From NCBI RefSeq assembly GCF_001540865.1, contig NC_033641.1, forward strand, positions 8,997,767 to 9,061,766: DNA of 64,000 bases. The letters are read 5' to 3'. Every line of letters begins with the position of its first letter. Within the stretch, counting starts at the first letter, position 1. The notes beneath the pieces were generated by a model, which was not told the DNA's origin, did not search any database, and was given only the letters and a program-made list of their open reading frames with translations. This document shows, in pieces, positions 35,101 to 48,099 of this stretch. The DNA comes from Ananas comosus (lineage: Eukaryota > Streptophyta > Magnoliopsida > Poales > Bromeliaceae). The position numbers and the translations under genes were made by a program.

Positions 35101-38072
35101 GCCCCTACTCTTGCTTGTAATGCTAAGCAGGCGGCTTCGCTATGACATGAAATTGGAAGACATGATGATGGTTCCTTTTGTTGATGATTTTGCATATCTT
35201 TTTTTTTTTTTGGAAGATCGATACTTTAGTTTGGAGAGGCTTTAATGTGAAAAGGTTTTGCTGTGATAGCTAGATAGTTTTACTTCAGTCCATAATCTGA
35301 TCAAACATTGCATTGCTGATCTAGTTGATATTCTTCTTGGTATTCTTCCAGATTAAGCAGGATGGTATCACAAAACTTGTTGTGCTTCCTCTTTATCCAC
35401 AGTTTTCTATATCAACTAGTGGTTCAAGTCTTCGTTTGTTGGAGAGTATATTCAGGTAATACCATAAAAGGTTCAAATATTAGTTTCTACGATGCTTTTT
35501 CCGAAATCAACTGTATAACTTTTATTTAGTACTCTAGGGAGGATGAGTATTTGGTCAATATGCAACACACAGTTATACCATCCTGGTACCAGCGTGAAGG
35601 ATACATCAAGGCTATGGCAAATTTAATCGAAAAAGAGTTGTCCAAATTTGCAACCCCTCAGAAGGTATGAACTACAGAAGTGCTTAACTCATGACAATGT
35701 TCATATCAGGACCCTCTTTCAGCTTTATTTTGTCTCTCTTTGGATATTAACCAATAAAATAGCTATGAATGAGTCAATACTAACAGTGAGCACCGACGAC
35801 TCCTCTTTTTTTTTTTTTCTTTTTTCTTTTCTTTTCCTTTTTGTTGTTCTTAACATTAATCAGAAACAGACAGAATAGTGTCAAAACTAACATGGTTAGT
35901 GCTCTGTTAAGTATAGCGACGTTCAACATTAGAATGATTCTATCAATTTGTTGTTTTAGAGCTTTTGATACTTGGCCTTTATTGCTTAGGCAAGTACTGC
36001 TTTTGAATTGTCTAATAATACATTTATTGTTCGATGCACCTGTCATGCAACAATTTAACTAGTATCTTCATCTATTTACTAAGATCTTTAAGGTTTTGAA
36101 TTGGCAGTTATATATGATCTGTGCTTTATTGTGAGATTGCTTCTTTGTTAGGCAAGGAACTTCTTTTTATATATTGTACGGCAGTAAAATAATATATAGG
36201 TAACAATAACAAAATATTTTAAGTTTACCTGGACAGGTGGTCATATTTGTAATACTTTAGAAATGATCCAATTGTTGACTAGGATATCTTGCAGTGGCCA
36301 GAAAACCAAAAAAAGAAAAAAAAAATCTAGTAACTACCTTGTATCCAATTTATTTTTATTTCTTCAAATTAGGAAAGAAAACATTGCAAGTTTGCCTTAT
36401 TTCAAGCTTTTATGACCTCGGAGTCTTAAGTTATTACTCACCTTTAAGCATATGCTATAGTTGTTTCCTGGATTTTGTTTGAATTAATTTGTATGATCGT
36501 TTTCGTTTTCTATTATTGAATTGTAGGTCATGATATTTTTTAGTGCTCATGGAGTGCCGCTAGCATATGTCGAAGAAGCCGGGGACCCATACAAAGCAGA
36601 GATGGAGGAGTGTGTCGATCTGATTATGGAAGAGCTGGAGAAACGTGGAATCACCAACCCATGTACACTTGCTTACCAGGTAAATCATGGTATACGAGCT
36701 CTTTAATTTTCTGCTAGACTTTTTTGATAGCATAGAGGTGATGGGAGAAATGACTAATGTAGCTTGCTTAAATAGTTTTGCACCGCGTCAGTTAATGCAA
36801 GACTCTGTTCCTTTCACAGTTCTCCATCTTTTTTGCTCCTACTGCTGCTTTTGGTTTGTGAATACTATACTCTCTGATTGTTTCAAGCTGACAATTTTTT
36901 GACTGGATTTGATAGAGCCGAGTCGGACCTGTTGAATGGTTGAAGCCCTACACTGATGAGACAATTGTTGAGCTTGGGCAAAAAGGAGTGAAAAATCTTT
37001 TAGCTGTTCCTATCAGGTATTATTTCGCTCAGTACTTTGATATCAAATTTAGGGTTTAGGGTAACTCTGATCTCCTTCAACCTTCTCTTTTGCTGTAAGT
37101 TTGATTGTGCCCCTTATAAGATGAATTGGAAATAGCTGATTACCGCCAGTTTCGCTACTTCCTGTATGATTTGCAGTTTTGTTAGTGAACATATTGAAAC
37201 TTTAGAAGAAATTGATGTCGAGTACAAGGAGTTGGCTCTAAAATCTGGTATTGAGAACTGGGGTCGAGTCCCTGCGTTAGGATGCGAGCCCACGTTTATT
37301 TCAGATCTTGCAGATGCTGTTATTGAAAGCCTCCCTTATGTAGGAGCCATGGCAGTTTCGAATCTTGAGGCTCGTCAGGTAACTACTATTACATTCATAT
37401 CAATTTCGTTTATTTCATCTCTCAATATCTGATATTTATGCTTTTTAATATATCTGAGAGTAAGATGTTTTGGCAATCTCTCTTTTATTCTTAAATTGCA
37501 ACTTGATCCCTGAAAATTTTATTCAAACACTTCCCTGAACTTTCACATATGTTGCAATTCATCTCCACTGGTTGAAAAAGAGGGGAAAAAAAAGAGAATT
37601 TCGTGGACTTTTGCTGTCAAATGATCCTTGTAACCCTGTTTCAAGTAAAAACTGAAACAAGGAAATCATTGCAAATGAGAAGCGAAAAGTTTTGAAACCG
37701 ACTCGTAGTATCAGGATAGTACAGGGACTTAATTCATTTTACATTTTAGAGTTCTAATCAGATGGAATGCTATAGAACGGGTGATAATGTTTCTTTTTTT
37801 TTTTCTCATTTTTTGTTTTTTTAAAATTGATAAATTGATTTCAACAGTCACTTGTTCCCCTCGGGAGTGTCGAAGAGCTATTAGCTGCTTACGACTCGAA
37901 GCGCGGGGAGCTCCCTCCTCCCGTGACTGTGTGGGAATGGGGATGGACCAAAAGCGCGGAAACCTGGAACGGCCGAGCCGCCATGTTAGCCGTGCTCGCT
38001 CTTCTAGTCTTTGAAGTCACCACCGGCGAAGGGTTCTTGCACCAATGGGGCGTCCTACCCTTGTTCCGTTGA
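32187..38072 (+). CDS. FC2: ferrochelatase, chloroplast, FC2-type with C-terminal LHC motif
   Basis: It inserts Fe2+ into protoporphyrin IX, the last step of heme synthesis, in plastids. Eleven exons keep frame: 32187-32235, 32369-32480, 33031-33346, 33972-34115, 34903-35004, 35352-35455, 35538-35664, 36527-36679, 36916-37016, 37177-37378 and 37848-38072, giving 544 residues. The first 90 or so residues are Ser/Arg-rich and transit-peptide-like. The core runs from [20 protein letters not shown] through [22 protein letters not shown] and [15 protein letters not shown] to [19 protein letters not shown], with metal-site His about 326, and [20 protein letters not shown]. The C-terminus has [15 protein letters not shown], the chlorophyll-binding-like motif of FC2-type enzymes. 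The third large-core intron starts GC (34116), not GT. The start exon pair is inferred from frame continuity and a strong acceptor (TTTTGGTTAG); a start at in-frame Met 34 is possible. Introns contain small inverted repeats but no disabling change. Confidence 0.92.
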
Positions 38073-38111
38073 TCGAGTACCTTTTTCTTCCTCAATAGAT
38101 AATTTGATATA

Positions 38112-38474
38112 GGTAAAAATATACAGAATTTATCTGAGTTATAAACAATTTTGAATCAGCTATCCAACCTTTCAAAATTTTGATTTTATTATTCAATCTT
38201 TCAATTTGTTTGATTCGAGTCAGCAAACGGCATTTAACTTCAAAATATGAATGCATTATTTATCCTTAACGGGTTTTGTCATTATACTTGATGCAAATCT
38301 AAACTATAAATTTATTAAAGTGAGTAATTAGTTTAAATTTCGAAGTCAAAGTACCTTACCGACTCAAATTAAAAAAAATTGAAAGGTTGTACTGCAAAAT
38401 CGAAATATTGAAAGATTAGGTAGTTGATTCAGAATGGTTCATAGTTTAGATAAGTTTTGTACTTTTTTTTACCG
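38112..38474. mobile_element. hAT-like MITE with 8-bp duplication, just 3' of ferrochelatase
   Basis: The arms are inverted for about 130 bp, for example GGTAAAAATATACAG and AACCTTTCAAAATTTTGATT against their inverses on the right. TTGATATA flanks it exactly at 38104-38111 and 38475-38482. It begins 40 bp past the ferrochelatase stop codon, so it probably lies in the 3' UTR or terminator region. A truncated relative is at 44252-44570. Confidence 0.8.
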
Positions 38475-38945
38475 TTGATATATCTCCAACAGGGCATGTT
38501 TATGTTCCGGTACTCTTCGACGATTTATATCACCCATTAACATGCCCTAAGTTCATTTTCATTTGAACAGTAAACTGAGTTGCTAAATACAATTCATTTT
38601 GTTTAATTAGGGGGGTTATAATGAAGGATGATTGTGGATGGGACTTAAAAATTTTGACCAGAGAATCTTTAAATTTAAAAGGATATTTTGGTTTGGTAGA
38701 TTAAATTCTGCAGACAGTTGAAACTATATCTAAATTGGTTGTAGCTCTAATTATAGCAGTTGGAGAGAATAACGCAAATAAGAGATAAACCTTTCAATCT
38801 TATTATTTTTAAATAAAAAGTATTTTCTCCTCCTATATTGAGGGTCAATTTAGCATTCTACCTATAGAGTGATAAAATCTCAGTTACTGGTCTTTTTGTT
38901 TGTGTTATAGTTTAAAATCTCTTTATAGTATTCATGCAGTGTTTT

Positions 38946-39343
38946 CTTTTTTTGGGCCCCCTGTGGTTTCACACTTTTTCATTTTAGTATTTCGTGGTTT
39001 AAAGTGTATCAAGTTAGTACCGTGTGGTTTCTCACTTTATCAATTTAGTTCACTGTGGTTTAAAATGTATCAAGTTAGTACTATGTAATTTTATTTTTGT
39101 ATCAAATTAGTATTTTGTGGTTTTATTTTTGTATCAAGTTAGTACCATATGGTTTTTAAACCACAGAGTACTAAAGTGATAAAGTGCAAAACCACAGGGT
39201 ACTAACTTGATACACTTTAAACCACAGGATACTAAAGTGATAAAATGAGAAACCACAGGGTACTAATTTGATACATTTTAAATCACAAGGTGCTAAAGTG
39301 AAAAAAAAAAGAAACCACAAGGGGGTATTTGAAATTTTCCCTT
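38946..39343. mobile_element. foldback element of CTGTGGTTT repeats, second copy
   Basis: It has the same architecture as 11271-11801: direct units of TGTGGTTT and TATCAAGTTAGTA that invert in the centre, closing with AAATTTTCCC. The left terminal ten bases appear lost. Non-coding. Confidence 0.7.
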
Positions 39344-39683
39344 TTTTTTTTGTTTCACATAGGGGTTGATAAATAGTTAACAATTAAACGTTTCGATTAA
39401 AGGAAATAAAAATTATATGCAGAGACTCTTTATAATAAGATGGTCAAATCCATTGGCCATTATATATATCACCCGAATCTTAAAGCAGTATATTATACGA
39501 CAAATTACACCGTCGCACATGAGGTGGCTTTTCATATAATTTTTCAATATAATTTTTTATTTTTTCGTACATACGAAATTTCTATAGATGGGGATCTCTA
39601 CTCATTGAGACAAAAAGTGTGTTTTAAAATTATTGGCAATTAATTGAATCCATTTTTAGATAGAAATAATTTGTGGTATAATT

Positions 39684-40064
39684 TGGGATGCCAATAGCTA
39701 CGGATATCTAAAATTTTATCTGAATTCGAATCCAAATTTAGCAAATTTATTCGATGTTAAATATATATGGTTTCGGATATGAAAATAGAAAATAAAAATT
39801 CGATTGATATGGATTCAGATATGAATTTTGTCTGTACTCAATCTGAATCCAAATCAAACCTGAACTCGAATGGATTTTATATTGAATAATATAAATAAAT
39901 ATTCGATGTTATATTGCCATGATATGTGGTAAAGAAAAATGATTGTTTAAGATTCGGATTTCGAATTTTTGGTCCAGTATCCAGTTCAGTTTACGATTTT
40001 AGATTTCGGATTCGGATTTAAATTTTAAAAATCTATCACAAATCCGACCTGTTGAAATTCCTAA
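39684..40064 (-). repeat. GGGATGTCA-family repeat, reverse copy
   Basis: Read on the minus strand it goes from AGGAATTTCAACAGG through GAATCCGAATCCGAAATC to ATTGGCATCCC, following the copy at 14207-14672. AT-rich centre, no coding potential. Confidence 0.5.
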
Positions 40065-40096
40065 TAATAAGTGTAACTTATTGCAACATCTCATCT

Positions 40097-40818
40097 CATA
40101 CATTATTATGAGATTAACATGCTGGTCTAAAATCAGTCGAACGCATTGTCCACCGTCTGATTGGAGACATCATCACGCGGGTACACCAATACTTTCCATG
40201 TACACGCAAATTAATATATAATCCAGAGTACGTTTGATGTATCCATCTCCAAGCATTTATATGGGGACCTCATACATTATTATTAGATTAACTTGCTGGT
40301 CTAAAATCAGTCGAACGCGTTCTCCACCGTCTGATTGGAGACATCATCACGTGGGTACACCAACGCTTTTCATGTACACTCAAATCAATATATAATGGAA
40401 AAACTTCAAAAAAAATCCGCCTAAACTTCAAAAAAAATCCGCCTGTGGTTACGTAGTTTCTCACTTTGCTCCCCTGTGGTATGTATCAATTTGCCCCTCG
40501 GTGGTTTTTTTTTTTTCTTTTTCTTATCAATTTCATTATTTTTTTTCTTAAATCAGTGATAAAGTTAAAATTAAAGGGTACTAAAGTGAATATTTGATAA
40601 ATCTAGATGGGTATCTGAAATTTTTTGTATATAATTTAATGAAATATTAACGAAAAAGCTACCAAAAAGATAAAAACGAAACTACAGGAGGGCAATTTGA
40701 TACATTTTAAACCACAGAGGAGCAGAGTGAGAAACTACGAAACCACAGGAGAAATTTTTGAAGTTTTCCCTAGTACGTTTGATGTATCTATCGCCAAGCA
40801 TTTTATATGGGGACCTCA
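40097..40818. repeat. 174-bp tandem duplication, second unit interrupted by a foldback element
   Basis: Unit 1 (40097-40270) and unit 2 (from 40271) share CATACATTATTAT, GGTCTAAAATCAGTCGAACG and GATTGGAGACATCATCACG. Unit 2 breaks at 40396 and resumes at 40771 with AGTACGTTTGATGTATC, continuing to 40818. The break contains the element at 40397-40770, so unit 1 is the empty-site reference. Confidence 0.85.
40397..40770. mobile_element. foldback element of CTGTGGTTT family, third copy
   Basis: The ends are GGAAAAACTTCAAAAA and the inverse TTTTTGAAGTTTTCCC. The interior carries GCCTGTGGTTACGTAGTTTC and its inverted partner. Comparison with repeat unit 1 places the ends at 40397 and 40770; no clear target duplication remains. 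Confidence 0.75.
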
Positions 40819-42933
40819 AACTAAATATAGCCCTTTAATTTGCTGATTTTTTGAACCTTTTCTAGAAGTACATAAGACACTTTACTTCTCTGTTGTTTCA
40901 GATTATGGGACGTTCGAATCGACACTCGATTTATTAAATAGGAATAATTATCTATATACCTCTCATATAATTGAAAATATTTGATTTATTCTTTTATTTT
41001 GTAAAATATCCCCCATATGTTTCACCGTTATTGTAAAATACTCATGCAGTTATCTTCTATTAAGTTAACTTGAGTTAAACGTTAGTTAAATATATACCAC
41101 AGTTTAAAAAAATTAAAATATCAATTTTATCCTTAACTTAAGGTAAATAAAAAATATTGGTGACGGTAGAGGGATATATTAGAAAAGACCAAAAGTCAAA
41201 ATACTTTTTGTGCTCCAAACTTTAAGGACAAATAAGAAAGCCAGTGATGGTAGAAGAGTATATTAGAAATGACAAAATAGTAATTTTATAAAGATAACAG
41301 AATTAATTAATAGATTTTAACTCTAAGGATATATTAGAAACATGTTGGAACGTAGAAAAAAATATTTTCAATATTAGCCTTCTAAGAGGGGTAAATTGGA
41401 AAGTCGAAAATTTTGCAGGGGTATAGAAGCAATTGCCCTTATTAAATATGATCTAATCTATTTGAACATTTTAAAAACTAAATTTTATAGTTTGTTTTTT
41501 TAAAAAATTATTTATGTAGTGATTGAATGATCTTAAATTTATTTTGTATCAGTGATCTATTTAAATAGTAGACAAATAATGTTCTAAAAATCATGAAATT
41601 TGAGATCTACAAAATTTAAATAACATAGATCACATTAAATGAATAGTATAGATCATATTTAATGGACCGATCGCTAATTTAGATGACCCACCATTATATA
41701 CTTCTAAAAAACCTAGCTTGCTCTCCCTCTCTCTTTCTCGTTATATAGAATGACTAGATACGAGTTAGCAAGCGGAGAGGTATGCTTGCTCAATTGCGAA
41801 GGAAGACGGGCGCTGCACGGATTTGACAAGTAATTTTTGCTCAAGTCTGTGACAGTTGCGACAGGCCCTAGCAATTTTTGCTTGTTAGGGATCAGGGGGA
41901 TCATACCACCAATCACAAAAGCAAAAAGGTCTGAGAGAATCACTATGTCAGATCGTTCGCACTAATAATTAATTTTAAAAATTCGAGCTGTTAGAAAGAT
42001 GTGACTTGGCCTAACTAATCTTCCGCCAATTCAAACATGATTTGTCCCAAACCGACCTCACTCTATTTCGAGCGTGACTCGGCCCAACCTGGACTCTTGC
42101 CATAGGGTGTGATGCTAACCCCTTCGAAATCTATTTTTACTTTACTCCTTTAATTACAATCACTCAAATCCAAAAAAAATTACTGCCGGAGGTTTTGCCA
42201 GAATCTTCCAAAAGTATTAACAGGTAACAAGACTGTGAGACGCAGAAACTAAAGAGTTAAGTGTCTCTTAGGATTCCAGAAGTATTAATGGGTATCGAGA
42301 CTACGGGATGCGAAAACCGAAGAATTAAGTGTCTCTTATTAGGATTTCCAGAATATGTAATCAATGTAGTAGACTCTTGGGAACTTGTAGCATTCCATTT
42401 TGGCCTACAGTTTTGCACCACCTGATGCCTTTGTCTTTACTCTCTTGGATGGCGAGTGGCTTATATAAATTTGTGGCCTCCGTTCCCTCAACATTACTCA
42501 GGTACACTCATCTGCTCTCGCGTAATAGAATGTTATTTTCCTTGAGAACTTGCTCTCTCGCACTTAGTAGCCGAACGAGCAGGTCCGAACTAGCAAGCAG
42601 AGAGACAGTCTTATTCACTTCACGAAAGAAGATGAGCGCCTGCACAGACAGGACGAGTGATTCTCTGCTTAGCCTTGTTCACTTCACGAAAGAAGATGAG
42701 CGCCTGCACGGACTGGAAAAGCGATTCTCTGCTTAAGTCCGTGACAGTCGAGAGGGGGTCGACGAGCGCTGACACGGACTAGACAAGCGATTTTTACATA
42801 CGTGTGCGGCAATGAGCTCGCGCACACGGGAGTCACGTCGACCCACTGAGTTGCCGAATCTGGACCGTTTGATCGATGGGTGGGACCCCCAAAATAAACG
42901 GTGATCAACACGAGTTTTAAAGAAATAAAAATA

Positions 42934-42965
<32 letters not shown>

Positions 42966-44251
42966 ATATTGATGTGGCCACGTTGTCGGAGCCGATGATA
43001 ACCAAAAAGTGGGTCCCACCCCTCTCTCTCTCCCATCGCCATTGATTAACACGCACGGGACGATTCATGTGCAATTATGTCTAACCACCTCATTGGTGGG
43101 CCCATCTCCAACGTTGATATCGTCATCACTTCCCAATACCGGGTTCACCACGTCATCTGTAGACCAATCCAAAATTTATTTTTATTTTATTTTTCGTGCT
43201 TCTCGACGTTCTCGTGAGCCTCTGGTCCGGTGCCTGGAGATGCAAATGGATTCTGGTTGGTAGAGCTTCCGTCAAATTCTATTTCAATAGAATAATTATA
43301 TAGGCTAAAAAATACGTTTTGATCTGCTAAAATATATTCTGCTGAAATACGTTCTGATCCGCTAAATTATTTAAAAGAAACATACGTTTTGATCTCCTAA
43401 AAAATAAAGTAGAAAATTGGAAACTCTTCAGCCAATTCGTTCGTCTCGATTCGCCAAAAATTCGCCAAAAAACTCATGGATGTCCTGATATATCCCGAAT
43501 GGAATGATAAGCAGAGCCACGAAAATGGAAAAAAAATCAACTTACCCTGAAAAATCAACTCACTCCGAATTTGTCCGGATCTTTGCTAAGAAAATATGGC
43601 GGGATGTGAGAAACACATTCCATCATACAACATTCCATCATACAATTCATACAAATGGCCATTTTTAGGCCTCAGAGTATTTCCGTATATACTCGTATAT
43701 ATATACACGATTTCGAATACGGGTAAAATATTTCGTAATCGAGTTATAGGTCACTTGAGTTCAACAGTTCAACCAACTATTCTAGACAAAAAAAAATATT
43801 TTTTTTTATATTTATATTTCTTTTTTTCGATCCCTTTTAAAATTATCAATCACTTTTTAGTTCCGATTCAAAGTAACAAAGCACAAATTTTTTTTTGCTA
43901 AAATAAAACGCATTTCGAAATGAATATCCGAATTTTAAAATTTAAATTTTTTTTATTACCTGCTCTGAATATACATTCTTATTCAAATTCAACGGCATTT
44001 ATAATTATCTAATAGGGCATTTCGCAACGGAATAAAATATTTTTATATATATTTTTAAAAACAAACTATGAAATTTTTTTCAGATTCTGAAAAAAAACTT
44101 TATACTTTTCTAAATATTAAAATAAATATAAAATTAATAATAAAATTAAACCTTTTGAAGTTTATGTAGGTAAATAGATTTTTTTTTTTACGCTCATTAA
44201 ACTTGGGAGAATTGGTTGGAAATGATTTGGTGGTCCACTGATGGTGTGGTG
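40819..44251. other. intergenic, no gene seen
   Basis: AT-rich DNA. A repeat of about 100 bp ending AAGTC(T/C)GTGACAG occurs at 41760-41855 and again at 42588-42747. In the second location an inner 64-bp unit (TTCACTTCACGAAAGAAGAT...) is tandemly doubled. These may be remnants of an LTR element, but no LTR ends or polyprotein are visible. A (TA)n run lies near 42945-42965. Confidence 0.5.
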
Positions 44252-44570
44252 CACTCGGAATTTTCAAAAATTTTGATTTTACAATCTAACTTTTCAATTT
44301 ATTTGATTTGAATCGATCAACGATATTTCGACTTTACAATTTAAGCTAATTTCTTATTTTAATAAATTTATAATTGCGAAAACTATACGAAGGACAATTA
44401 TTAAACCTGTAAAGACAAAAGACATATTTAAATTTTAAAGGGAAAATACTATTGACTGACAAAAATTAGACAATTGAAAGATTCAGTACGAAAAATTAAA
44501 ATTTTGAAAGATTGAGTAAGTCGATTCAAAATAGTTCATAGTTCAAACAAGTTCGGTACATTTTTATCTT
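44252..44570. mobile_element. truncated relative of the hAT-like MITE at 38112
   Basis: It shares TTTTGATTTTACAATCTAAC on the left and GATTGAGTAAGTCGATTCAA on the right, with the first about 50 bases of the left arm missing. Confidence 0.55.
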
Positions 44571-44878
44571 TTTCATATTAGAAATAATTTTTTCGTCTCC
44601 AAAATACAAGTTTCCAACTGCATATAGCTAAATAAATCATTTATACCTATAACACTTTCTATTGAATCTAATCAGATAATATATAACTGCTATATTTTTA
44701 ACTGTATATTATGTATTTATAATTATATTTGGCGAAAAGGCCTCATCATGATGACAATTTAACAGCATTTAGGCGATTGTATTAATTTTTACATACAAAA
44801 CCTATATTAGCTCTTTGGCATATAAAAAGTTTCCATCTATATTCGCTACACAACAAACGGAACGTTACCATAAAAAAT

Positions 44879-45554
44879 AGGATTAATTTCATATAGGTCT
44901 ATCGTCCGTCGCTGACGTAAATGGCAAAGAACTTAGTGGTTAGTATCTGAGGTCCAACGTTCGAATTTTAGTTGATTCACATTTCCAGCTAAGTTTATTT
45001 TTAAAAGAAAAAAAACGAAGCGGATAGCATGCTATCTATTTCTCTAAAAAAAAAAAATCATACAGATCTTTGCAAAAATAGTGAATGGCAAATATATTCC
45101 TTTATAATAACTCGCAAATATAGTGAATGACAAATATATTCCTATAATATAACTCTTAAAAACAATTCATATAAGTCTCTGCAAAATATAGTGAATGACA
45201 AATATATTTCCTATAAAGTACCTTTCATATATTGTTCCTGCAAAAGTTCTGATATTTTCAAATATGTTACTCTGATTTGTTACCGTTAAAAAACTATTTA
45301 TATTTTCAATTTTGTCATCACAAATTTGTTCCTCTAAAAGTTATAACAGTATATTATAAGAGAGGTAAAAATATCAAAAACTAATCAGAATTAAGTATTT
45401 AACCTATAATTAACTAAAATTTTCTAACAAACTCTAACAGCATAATGTATTTAAAAACATCAAGACTTTTACAGGTACAATATATAAAAGTTGAACTTTA
45501 TAAAAATATATTTGTCATTCACTGTATTTACATAGACCTGTATGAAATTAATTC
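44879..45554. mobile_element. inverted-repeat MITE interrupted by a SINE
   Basis: The ends are AGGATTAATTTCATATAGG and, on the right, ACCTGTATGAAATTAATTCT. The same element without a SINE is at 52962-53362. The interior carries the phrases AGTGAATG(G/A)CAAATATATTC and GATATTTTCAAATATGTTAC and their inverses. Confidence 0.75.
44901..45057 (+). mobile_element. tRNA-derived SINE, copy D, nested in a MITE
   Basis: It has the family body with B-box-like GTTCGAATTT, CACATTTCCAGCTAAG and AAACGAAGCGGATAGC, then poly(A). The flanks TCATATAGGTCT (44889-44900) and TCATACAGATCT (45058-45069) form a 12-bp duplication with two changes. The insertion postdates the host MITE. Confidence 0.85.
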
Positions 45555-46400
45555 TAAATAATAATAATAAAAACACGCAGTAGCGGACTGATGCTCTCAA
45601 ATAATAAAGGCGCAAAGTGAAAGTTTGCGGTATTACGGGGGGCACAATTGAAGTTTGCCTAAAGTTTTAACATTTTTATAGGGACCTAATAGCAATAACG
45701 AAATTGTACAGAATGTATTCGTAATTTCTCTTTTTTTATTATTATTATTAGCAATTTTAGGAGTAATTGCATGCACCATTTGTCCCCAACCTTTTCTATT
45801 TTCTAATTGAGCTCTTTGCTTTTTTTTTTAATCAATTGAGTATCCAACCTTTATAAATTACTTTAATAGGATTCTCCTATGTTCGTAATTTTGTAATTTT
45901 GATTGAATTTAATTTATGAGTTTCTAGCATCTTCAAGAAAAAGAAAAAGATAGGAGGATGAGGATATGGAGAAAAATAAATTAAGAGGATGAATGAAAAT
46001 GAAAAATCAAAAAAGAAAAACGGGAAAAGAGAGGCTAAAAATGATAAGAAGAACGAAGAAGCAAAGAATGATAATGACAATTTACCGTGCTGTACTAAGA
46101 GAATGGGAAAGTAGAAAAAGGAGAAGAATAAATTTAAAATAAAGCAGAAAGAGGAGATACGCAGCGAAAATAAATAAAAATATTAAAAAAAAAAAAAAGA
46201 AAAATTTTTGATCCGTCAAAGAGTGCTTAAAAATATAAAAAAATTTACGGAATTCGGCCAATCATGCATGATAGAAATTCGATTGAAACGAATTATAAAG
46301 ATTAGGTTCAGGGGACAAAAATAAAAAAAAAAAGGATCGAATTTAAATATTAAAAAATGCTAGGGACCAATGATGTAATTAACCCATAATTTTAAGCTGC
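45555..46400. other. intergenic, no gene seen
   Basis: AT- and purine-rich sequence (GAAAAAGAAAAAGATAGGAGG and similar at 45935-46140), with no recognisable element or exon. Confidence 0.4.
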
Positions 46401-46404
46401 GCCA

Positions 46405-46780
46405 CCGCCCTATAAAACCCCATCCCCACTCTCTCTTCGTTATCAAAAAAAAAAAAAAAAAAAAAAAAGCATCTATACGTGAAGTAGTTGTCGCCATCGC
46501 CATTTCTCTCTCTACACGAGGAGGAGGAGGAGGAGGAGGAGGAGGAGTCCCGTGCGAAACCCTAATTTCTCCCTTTTTAAACCTCCCCTCTCCCCAATCT
46601 CTCTCGAGATCGCGAAGCATCGATCGAGGAGGGAGAAGAAGCGATCGAGATCAAACATATTGAGAGGTACGAAGATCGATCCCTACTCGAGCTCAATTTC
46701 TTCGATCCATCGGTGTAGATACCCAGTTTAGGAAGCGCAATCGCGTACGGATCTCATAAACCCTAATTCGCTAGGTATGA
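46405..46780 (+). promoter_or_regulatory. orphan promoter and 5' UTR with no coding sequence found
   Basis: TATAAAA at 46411-46417 is followed by a CT-rich leader, a poly(A) run, an (AGG)n run (46517-46547), and the telo-box-like motif AAACCCTAAT near 46557 and 46758. Possible donors are TTGAGAG/GTACGA (near 46667) and CGCTAG/GTATGA (near 46775). This is the makeup of a translation-related plant gene leader. Downstream to 56 kb I find only repeats, so the gene body is missing, too short to recognise, or non-coding. Confidence 0.5.
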
Positions 46781-47239
46781 TTCTCCCATTCTCGCTCGAT
46801 CCCTATCGCGCTTTGGTTTTCCAAAAAATTTTACTCCGATTTTGAATTACGGATGTCGTTTGCTTTGGTTTCGCTGTGCGATTCGTAATTTTTGAGCTCT
46901 CGATTTTTTTTCTTTTTTTTTTTTGTATAGAGATATTTGGTAACGCAATTAATTTTTTGTTCCTACGTAATTTTCGATTTTGAATATTTTTTTTTTTTAA
47001 ATTGAGACTACGATTGTTGAACATGATTTGTCGACGAGGAAGGAGAAATAGAAACAGTGTTGTGGACCCGGTCCACCATGTCAGCACTGTGGATTATAAA
47101 CCTATCTAAGTACTTATTTTCATACCATCCCAATTTTTTTAGTAAATTATTTTTAATTTTTATTATTTTTTTTATTTAGTTTTTTTAAAAAAATTCTATA
47201 AATAGTCTTACAAAACATATATATATATATATTTGCGAG

Positions 47240-47545
47240 ATTCGTCCTATCCTCACCACATAAGCACCATACAACCGTTGATGGTAACATAGGCTAAGTT
47301 GAACGCGGTGAACTATTCATTTTATTTAGACACAGTAATTCATCATTTTCGTAATATTTAGTATTTTAAATTTAGAAAGGATATGGTGAAATATTCATCG
47401 TATTTAATTCACGGCATTCAAACATGGTAAATGATTTACTGCGTTCAGCATGACGCTCGTTTGGCGCTTACGTGGCAGAGATAGGGTCAATTTTGCAAAT
47501 ATAAATTTTGTGGGACTACTGATGAAAAAGAATTTATGAGGAGGC
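47240..47545. mobile_element. decayed relative of the MULE-type MITE at 54693
   Basis: It shares AACGCGGTGAACTATTC, GTAAATGATTTACTGCG, GCTTACGTGGCAGAGA and TTTTGCAAATATAAATTTTG with the intact element, in the same order as its right half. The left limit is unclear. Confidence 0.5.
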
Positions 47546-47849
47546 TAAATATAGACAATTTTCTTATTATTGAATACTGTAAAAATGAAATAGGTGTGAA
47601 TATATATAAATGTATAGATATATAGGTAGCTTTGGTTGGTCTACAAATAATATGGTGGACCAGGTTCATAGAATATTTTCTCCAGGATGGACAAAGTCCC
47701 TCTAATCCCTACGGCGTTGTCATTAACGCAATAAAACCCCACGTGGTAGCCCCGTACACCAGAAGCGCATGTGGCCACCGAGCTGTTTCCAGTAATTATG
47801 CGCCCCGGTGGGTCCCACAACGAGTTGCTTAAGTGACGCTCCATTATTA

Positions 47850-47885
<36 letters not shown>

Positions 47886-48063
47886 TTTGGAGAGAGATAA
47901 GTAGCATGTTATCCGCTTCGTTTATTTTATTTAGAAATAAACGCATTTCGTTTATTTCATTTAGAAATAAATTTAGCTAAAAATGTGAATCAACTAGAAT
48001 TCGAACTTGAAATCTCGAATACTAACCACCAAGTCCTTTACCACTTGCTCTAGGACGGTCGGT
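47886..48063 (-). mobile_element. tRNA-derived SINE, copy E, inside a (TTA)n microsatellite
   Basis: A reverse-orientation family member with an internal 26-bp duplication (TTCGTTTATTTCATTTAGAA appears twice). Both flanks are (TTA)n runs (about 47849-47880 and 48066-48098), so the target duplication is the microsatellite itself. Confidence 0.85.
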
Positions 48064-48065
48064 TA

Positions 48066-48096
<31 letters not shown>

Positions 48097-48099
48097 TAA

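Noticed and set aside
42329..43074. ORFs of 113-135 residues
   Set aside because: They cross repeats and a (TA)n run, differ between overlapping frames, and show no domain.
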